A DNA stretch of 64,000 nt. Source: Haemonchus contortus (Eukaryota > Nematoda > Chromadorea > Rhabditida > Trichostrongylidae). The translations under genes were made by a program, and so were the position numbers. Numbering within the stretch: the stretch's first letter is position 1; every line of letters begins with the position of its first letter. Shown here one piece after another: positions 56,891-64,000 of this stretch. Under the pieces are notes generated by a model. It was not told the origin of the DNA. It searched no databases and saw nothing but the letters and a program-made list of their open reading frames with translations. The stretch is taken from positions 37,165,819-37,229,818 of the forward strand of contig LS997565.1 in NCBI GenBank assembly GCA_000469685.2. The letters run 5' to 3'.

Positions 56891-59800
56891 TCATGATATA
56901 ATGACCGCTGGAATTTGTTGACGGGGTGGTTGGAGCCGTTCGATGGGCGACTGCGTAGACACTTCGTCGACTTTAGCTCGATGAAGGTGTACCCAAGGCG
57001 TGACTGAAACATATAATCTGAGTTTTAGTCAAATAGTAAAAATCAGAAGAAAAGCTATGGTGGGTATGGGATTCAATTGATTCTTAAAGAGTACTGGGAA
57101 GTAAACCACCAGTTCACCCGTCCGTCAGCTTTTTGGAAATATTTCTTCACCTCCATCCTTACCTCTTTATACCCCTCAACTAATAAGCCTTTTTAGCGTT
57201 CACAGGAAATGCGATGCCCCGTCACTGTCCGGTTTTTAGATGCTCCCTGTCTAAGGAGCAAACGGGGGTACTGTAGAAAGTCACCACTCTTGCTCATTCC
57301 CTATAAAACATCCGATAGAACCCGTGAAATACGCAGAGTTTTTACTGTAACGACCCCTGTAACTTATTCTCTGTAATGATTGGGTAGGTTTGCTGCTTAA
57401 AACGCTAACTAGCTACCTACGAGTGGATATTCAACGCGTCAATATTATAAATTCTTGTAATGCTATTTTTGTACTTACCATGTTGCATACACCTCGCTCC
57501 AGGATCGCCCTGACATTGTCGACCACCCCATGAATAGTTGCCAAGCTTTGCATCGCACTTTGGACAACAGATCTAAACATTGAATTAGAAAATTAATTTT
57601 GCAAACGTTGAGTCACGGAAGAATGAATTATTCGAGGTAGAACCCTATCCCACTGGTGTCGTTCCAGTTGAGTGAAACACAGCTCGCCTGGAAATAGCGA
57701 TCTCCTTCTCATCCCTTTAGATGCATTTGAAACTACTAAGCCAATTAAAGCCCCCAAAGAAAAGCTCTGCTTTAAACCCACGCTATGAGATTTCGTCACG
57801 AAAGTATAAAAACAATGATATGCACAGTAGGTGGTCACCGCAAGCCGTAGTACGCGCCACGAACATATTCAAAGCGCTATTGCGATACTGGATAGTAGTT
57901 GAATATGGGAACCCATTCTTTCGACGGAATTGATCGAAAGGCTTTACCCTCTCTCTAGGTATCACCTACTTTACAAAACTATGTTGTTTCATTTGATTTA
58001 GACTGGGTTTTAGACTCGCAAAACGAGAAGTCCATTCAAAAAGGTTGGCAAAATGCGCTCAGTGAAAACCAATTTCTTCATCTCTCTCTCATTTTTCAAC
58101 TTTTTCTTCACAGAGTTTCCATGAGTATGAAGGAATTCCACTTGAGAGGAAGACATAACTCGTGGTGAAAGCCAGCGGATATGAGATAGGACAGCAAAAC
58201 AGGGAATGGATTTGCCAGCACAGCATGGAATACATCCAACGGGACCAGCAAAGATCCCGAAAATCGTACAGATCTCAACAGTGAAACTCACCTTTCCCTC
58301 GTATTCCGACACATTCATCCATTTCATTGGTTCGATAAGATAGCCAAACTCGCACACCTGTAGTGTTAGATAAGATGAGAACTAAGAACTGCCACTAATC
58401 CCTGCGAAAACTCTAGTTCACTGATAATTCCACCCGATCAACAAAAACGTCTTCCTAGACTTTTTACACCAGCAAAAGTATCACATTTACATAACTTCAG
58501 GGATCCTCACCTCGCCGTCAATACGTTTATGTTTCGTCAGATGCTCGCCAAAGAATAGAATATGACGGCACTTCCCGCATCTTAAAGTATTTGCATTTGA
58601 AGGGGAAAAATAGACACCATAAGTAGCATCATGAAAGACGTCAATGCAATGCTTGATGACATGAAGCGATGTTGCTAGTTAGTAATGCTAAACATACAAT
58701 TATTACCAGGCCTAAAAGGCATCGACAGATGTCAAATATTGCTTTCTTTCTTTGGACGATTTTGATCAGAAACCGACGAAATAAACTCAGTTACATGGCT
58801 GTTTGGAGCCAAAAATCACTCCTGTTGTCGCACAGTCGCTCTCATGAAATCATTTAGGAAATCACATCCCAAGTTTCTAGTGCTTGCTTGGGAACTTTGT
58901 CCGCAATACCATGCTCATCTCTTGTTGTATCACGAGCCACCTGTCAATATGCAATCCTTTGATGTTTGGGGAGGGGGAGGGCATAATAGGACGGTATCGT
59001 ATAAATTGGAAATGAGTGGAGCCCAACAAATTCTGAATTGATCGGGATATGGAAGCGCGGTCTGTTCGCTCATAAAAAACGATTGTGATGAGTGGTAAGG
59101 CCCATGATATATTGGAATCACATTAATATTACTGCTCCACACGAGGTTGAAAAATACATTGAAGCTAATGTTTCGTAGATCACGCTTTTTCAGAGCCTGG
59201 AATGATGAAAAGGAATCCTAACATTAACCGTCCGAACATCCTGTCTCTTGACAGAACCTTCTATACCAATATCATCATCACACAATCTTGGGTCATTGGA
59301 AGTACCGTACTCGGGGTGTGGTGCGTTAGGAACGAAATGGTCGCGTCGCGGAGAGAGGGAGGTTGCGCGCGAAGGAATGTAGCAGGGTGCAGCAGTAGGT
59401 AAGAAATACAAGAACAAAAGTACTAATAGTAGAATTCTGCATAAAATAATGATCGCATATCGATTGAGCTGTATGAAGAACGCTAGAGCTGTAATAATGG
59501 CGAATGAGTGGTCCGCAACAGCCGCGTGCGGCGAATCGACTACCCGAAATCGTTCCTAACGCCCGTCTCCCCCGTACTCGCCTTCCCCGCTCCTCATCCC
59601 CTCCCCCCCTAGTCCGTCCCGTGAGTGATTTTAGAATCGACTGTTTAGAAACTAAAGCCTACGCTGACAAAAATAGAATTTGCGCTATTTTGCTTCGCCG
59701 GCTTGTTTGTATACACTCCCACCTACCTCTACTACATTGAATGGCAAAACCAAGATCTGCAGGGGGGATAATTTGGATCACCAACTTGGAATTACTAACT

Positions 59801-61965
59801 CCTTGAAAAAATTCACACAAAATTTTGGAAGAAAGCTAAGTCCACTGCCTCGATTTTTGGGAATTTTCCTAACTCAAGCCTCTCAAATCAGACTTGACCT
59901 CTTTCACGAAACATGCAAGACAACATTCACCTGTACTTGTTTCCCCGTTCTTTTGAACAATCGTCTGCCTTAAGATCTTTGATAAACGTGTTTGCTTGTG
60001 GCTCGGAACCTTGAAAGAGTCGTAGTAAGTAAAGAAACTGTCGAAATGATGTAAATACCCAATAAACCGATTGGAGCTATACAAATTCTTCCACCATCTA
60101 AGAAAGTACATGACGAAACTTTCCATCTAATAAGTAGGATCACTTTCAAACTGCTACCGTACACGAAAGTCTGCATAGATATTCGAAGAGTAAAAATAAC
60201 TACCAGGGAATTTTTAGAACCGTTCCGATTATAAAAAAGCAAATAAATAATTCGATTAGCAGAATAGAAGCGGTTCCAGACAAAAACAGGCGTTATTCAA
60301 CAATTCCCCTAATCCAACTGACTACAATAAAGAATTATAAGTAGGATTTTTCCTTTGACAAATTAAAGTTCCAGTGATACAGATACTTAACAATTCTCCA
60401 GAAAGCTCAAAACTTCTACCGAGCGATAACAGCATGGCAGAAAGGTACATTGACGAGAAGTTCTACTGCATACCCAAAACTTTAAGCTATTACTGCTCTG
60501 TATTCCCAGTTGATAGCGGTGCTAATAGTACCTAGCCACCAAAGAGGAGAACTTGAGAAGTATTTCAAAGTTGGGCGAAATACACAAAGGAATCCGCTCA
60601 GATAAACATATTCGGCGTCATCGCTTACCGTTATGTGGAGCATTACCAGACGAAATACACCAATTCTTATACATGCGACTCCCAGCCAGAGAGGCTTCGT
60701 CGATTTGGTAATGAAGAGATTCAAAGATTTGTAATTGAGTAAAGAATCCTTGATTAGGGCTGAAAAAAAGACTTTTCGAAATAAACAAAAGATCAGATCA
60801 AAATTGACGCTTACCACACCAACGGTCTTGCAATCTTGATGAATTCAACGGCTTTTTCAGCTGAGTATTTCAACTTCTGCATAACATAAGCAGCAACTAT
60901 TGTTGCGCTTCTCGATACGCCAACCTCACTGAAAAATGCTTTTTGATTCAACAGAGAGCAAATCAGTTAGAACCATTACGGTAAGTAACGCACGGGCCCC
61001 AACACACACGGAGACTCACCAGTGAACCAGTACATTTCCGCCTGACTGAACAGCCTTTGTGATATACGCTATGCCTTCGGCCATTTGTCCTCCTCCTAGC
61101 AGATCCTGATTCGAAAGGTCCATTGCAAAAATAAAATGATAGTCGATTTTTGGTAGGCGCCGGTCCACTGGAACCGCAACGGCAGAGATGGTAAGCACAT
61201 GAGTTATCTACAATGCATTCATCTAACACCTTTTCAAAAAAAGCTGAGGAAATTAACAAAAAGGTACTCATTTTTGAGAATTCCTACAGCTGACAATGAG
61301 CTTTACTGATCACCTTTTTGGAATACTGCCTTAACTGATCTTGAGCCACATATGAAAAGCCCATCACTACCTTTCACATCAACTCCTCTGATACACCTCC
61401 TTCACACCGGAAAACAATAACCTTTTCTGTTACTTCCGGCAAAGAGCTCATGACTGTGCATCAATAATACATCGAAAACAATCTACATCTAGACCAAGAA
61501 TTATCCTTTTTGGCATATTTGACATCACAATCCTCGAGACAAATTGAAAAGTGGATTGAAGCATCGCCTGATCCCTGCCAACCATTCAATGGTTGAAAGT
61601 CATTGAAAAACATTCAGTTACGACTAGGGTTCCGGAAGAAAAAAAGTGCACTTTCAAGCAATCAAAAGCGCACTCCTTTGTTCTTTCCTCACTACCTGAT
61701 TGTAAGATTAGCTTTTCTACATGCCCTTTTTTTTCATCGATAAGGCAAATCCTCTATGTGCTCACATCTATACTCTCCAAACACTAGGTTTCACAAAACT
61801 ACTGAGTAAATGGAAACAATCGAAGGCATGGGAAAACTATAGGGGACCCGAAATCAACTTGAAAAAAGATGAGCTCGTACTCACATCGTGTTTCAGAAGT
61901 GGATGACCAGCAAGCACATCCCTGGCTCCGGATATGTAAACATGATCCAATATTCTATCTATCAT
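56891..61965 (-). CDS. DUSP12: Dual-specificity phosphatase DUSP12/Yvh1, 8 exons, 316 aa
   Basis: Yvh1/DUSP12 proteins are phosphatases with a C-terminal zinc domain; in yeast they act in late 60S ribosome maturation (Mrt4 release). Exons, 5' to 3': 61965-61885, 61207-61020, 60928-60815, 60759-60629, 58674-58511, 58357-58292, 57572-57479, 57003-56891; 951 nt, all phases consistent. The phosphatase domain is residues 1-160: start MIDRILDHVYISGA, ITHVLTISAVAVP, general-acid region FIFAMDLSNQDLL (Asp57 or Asp62), and the HCX5R loop HCEVGVSRS (Cys90, Arg96), its Cys codon split by an intron. PNQGFFTQLQIFE follows, as in the family. The zinc domain has CGKC (204-207), YLIEPMKWM, CCPKCDAKLGNYSWGG (250-265), QC (268) and C276, then VTPWVHLHRAKVDEV. 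The length is close to human DUSP12 (340 aa). Confidence 0.95.
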
Positions 61966-61967
61966 TT

Positions 61968-61981
61968 CTGAAAAAAAGCAA
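61968..61981 (-). promoter_or_regulatory. Probable spliced-leader acceptor before the DUSP12 ATG
   Basis: On the minus strand a strong TTGCTTTTTTTCAG is followed after only two bases (AA) by the ATG. This is typical of nematode SL trans-splice sites. A cis-spliced 5' UTR exon is the alternative. Confidence 0.55.
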
Positions 61982-62605
61982 TTGTTTGCCTGGAAGAGAC
62001 ATCACATGCGAATAATTACGCTATTCCCACAGATCGAGCTTATCGGCTCAGAGCTAGAGGAGGTACGCGTGACGGAGCTTTATAAAAAGCATTCCTACGT
62101 TCAAGCAGATTGAAAAAAGAGAAATTTCAAGAACGCTTGACTCTTCAAGACGAACGGGACGTAAGGCATTCATGAGAGGCGGGTGTATAACACGCCTTGC
62201 AGATAAGAGATAAGAGAACGCTCGCACTGCAAGTCACAGGATGACTGAGACGGCAACGCATGGAGCAACAAAAAACATTCTTCAACTTCTTTCTCCTTTC
62301 GGTTTTCTGTTGATGCAGTGCAATGTTCGCCTTATCGAGGATGACATAAATGACGTAGGAGAGATGATTACAAATAGAGAACACTCACAGAACAGGGCTC
62401 GAAAAAAAATTACTCAAGATGTTCACAGTCCAACGAACGAGTCGGTAAGTGATCATAAGGCAATGGCGACAGCGGCATAGGTTAGGGCCAGATGAGACAA
62501 AATCACATATGTAAGTAAACTGGACAAGACTTTTTTAGCAAAACAAAAATACCAGTCCTCATGTACCTGTAAGTGTATAAGTCTAAAAGCATTTAAGCGA
62601 TCTTA
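61982..62605. other. No gene recognised
   Basis: Upstream flank of DUSP12. Short frames on both strands at 62145-62480 have no motif. Confidence 0.5.
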
Positions 62606-62750
62606 GTGGATGCGTATGTGGCCTAAACAATGACATGTGGGGGACAGCCGATGCACCAATCTGTGCTTTTTTCCTCCCAGGCGAGTCTGATACCAATTAA
62701 CCAGCAGAGATGATAGGCGTGGTCGGCCTAAGCGAATAAGTCAGAATACA
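62606..62750 (-). mobile_element. SINE fragment
   Basis: TGGATGCGTATGTGGCCTAA, ACAGCCGATGCACCAATCTG, CCTCCCAGGCGAGTCTGATA and GGCGTGGTCGGCCTAAGCGA in the reverse order of the family. Head and tail ends are lost. Confidence 0.65.
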
Positions 62751-64000
62751 CTCCGAAGCCACTACCTTGAAAAACGATTTTGATTGTCGAGTTTAACAGC
62801 ATACCTCAGCCTTGACTCTAAGTTCGAATCTGATGAACAGCTGATTTTTCTCCCTTGCCGCTGACTGAAAGCAATTTGCTATGATGAGAATTGAAGAGGG
62901 CGAATGTCGAGATGTGTTCTATCACACAAATGCTCCTAGGATCAGATCTCGTCAAATCGGGTATCCATCCATAGAAATTCCCATTAAGGACGTTTAGATT
63001 TGCGTCCAGCACGCGTGTGAATATAAGAGTCCGGGAACCAACAAGTTCTGTGAGTCACCTTACCGTTTAAGCAATTCAACACAACTAGAAATCTGAATGG
63101 AAGTCTAATGCCAAGAATGTCCCGAAAAGGCATTGATCGAGACCAAGAATTACATGCCACACAAGCCCAATGGCCGCGTGAAGGCGGAAAGCACATTACG
63201 TTTTTTGTGAAGAAACGATTTCTCCGATGTCGCCTCCCGATTTTTGGAAATGCCATCTATTCAGATGATTCAATAAACATCGATTGTGGCGCTTCTGCGA
63301 ATTGTACATATTACAGGGCACATAGCGTGAAGTGAATTAAAAGAACCAATAGGTGTGGTATACTTAAAAAAGGCATAGAAGAAAGAGAAAAGATGGATGT
63401 CTGTGATCTATACGCCTAGGAAAACCTAATGGATACGGCGTGAGCGCTAGCAGAGCTCACACATGGAACGACCTTTTTAGGAGAGACGGTTCCACTTCAA
63501 TGATTTCACGGTTCCCCAACCATTACAAAATTGAATTTATCTCAAACCGGTTTCTCGCTAGTCATCTGAATCTGTCGTTTGCACGATTTTTTTCGCCTCA
63601 ATAGGTAATTTCTGAATTGCATCGAGATGAGATCACTACACATATTTATGGCCTAGTGAGTGTTCATAATAAGCAAAACTGGCAGATCGTCTGAGTTGCA
63701 GATGAGGGTTTTTATGCTAATCAATCGTACAGGATAGGACAATAAAAATTAAATTGATTGAGACCATGAGAGCTACAAAAAGGTACCTAAACATGAGTAT
63801 TACCAACAAATTATCCAGGACTCTGATCCCAATTTCCCAACTGTAGCAACAATCCTTTTTACACTCCATTTTGCCAACCCAACAGTTTCCAGCCTCTGTG
63901 TCAAGCTGAGCAGGAATCAAGGGCTAGGGCAACTTGTTTGAGGTTCCATCAACAAGATCTGCTTCCACATACATATCCACTCAGCCTAGCAATACTGTCA
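62751..64000. other. No gene recognised
   Basis: Short frames only. A short SINE tail-like stretch (CTGAATGGAAGTCTAATGCC, then AAAGGCATTGATCGAGACC) lies at about 63094-63145. Confidence 0.45.

Noticed and set aside
60010..60076. Candidate DUSP12 exon reading SNRFIGYLHHFDSFFTYYDS
   Set aside because: Its donor (GTTCCG) is poor. The stretch at 60759-60629 has better splice sites, keeps phase on both sides and carries the family segment PNQGFFTQLQIFE.

Overview
The window looks like nuclear DNA of a nematode, most likely a strongylid (clade V, hookworm-like) parasite. The evidence is small exons with long, repeat-filled introns; splice acceptors of the TTTTCAG type; a nematode-style HNF4-like nuclear receptor; a C. 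elegans-type choline kinase; and many mariner/Tc, TTAA-flanked and tRNA-derived repeats. The species itself is an inference. All gene models below were built by hand from reading frame, splice sites and intron phase. In each of the three protein genes every exon junction keeps phase and the summed exons are a multiple of three.

Layout. 1-8.2 kb: no convincing gene; a fold-back element, a small mariner-type MITE, SINE copies and a 674-bp TTAA-flanked element. 8.2-15.2 kb (+): ten-exon choline kinase gene (450 aa). Its introns hold SINE copies, a perfect 24-bp hairpin and an intact tRNA-Trp gene on the opposite strand. 15.2-18.9 kb: 3' flanks of two convergent genes. 18.9-30.8 kb (-): fifteen-exon nuclear hormone receptor (616 aa) with a complete two-zinc-finger DNA-binding domain and an HNF4/NR2A-like ligand-binding domain. 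30.8-56.5 kb: about 25 kb without a recognisable gene apart from one exon-like open frame; it is packed with SINE copies, two TTAA elements sharing one target site, a decayed mariner, a decayed Tc/mariner element with perfect ends, its shorter relative, and several fold-back palindromes. 56.9-62.0 kb (-): eight-exon DUSP12/Yvh1 dual-specificity phosphatase (316 aa) with its C-terminal zinc-binding domain. 62-64 kb: no gene seen.

The three protein genes have no obvious shared pathway: phosphatidylcholine synthesis, lipid/metabolic-type transcription control, and a phosphatase linked to ribosome maturation. The most striking content is the repeat fraction. One tRNA-promoter SINE family is represented by about 20 copies or fragments on both strands, several inside introns. 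Several DNA-transposon families have very well preserved ends but little or no coding capacity.
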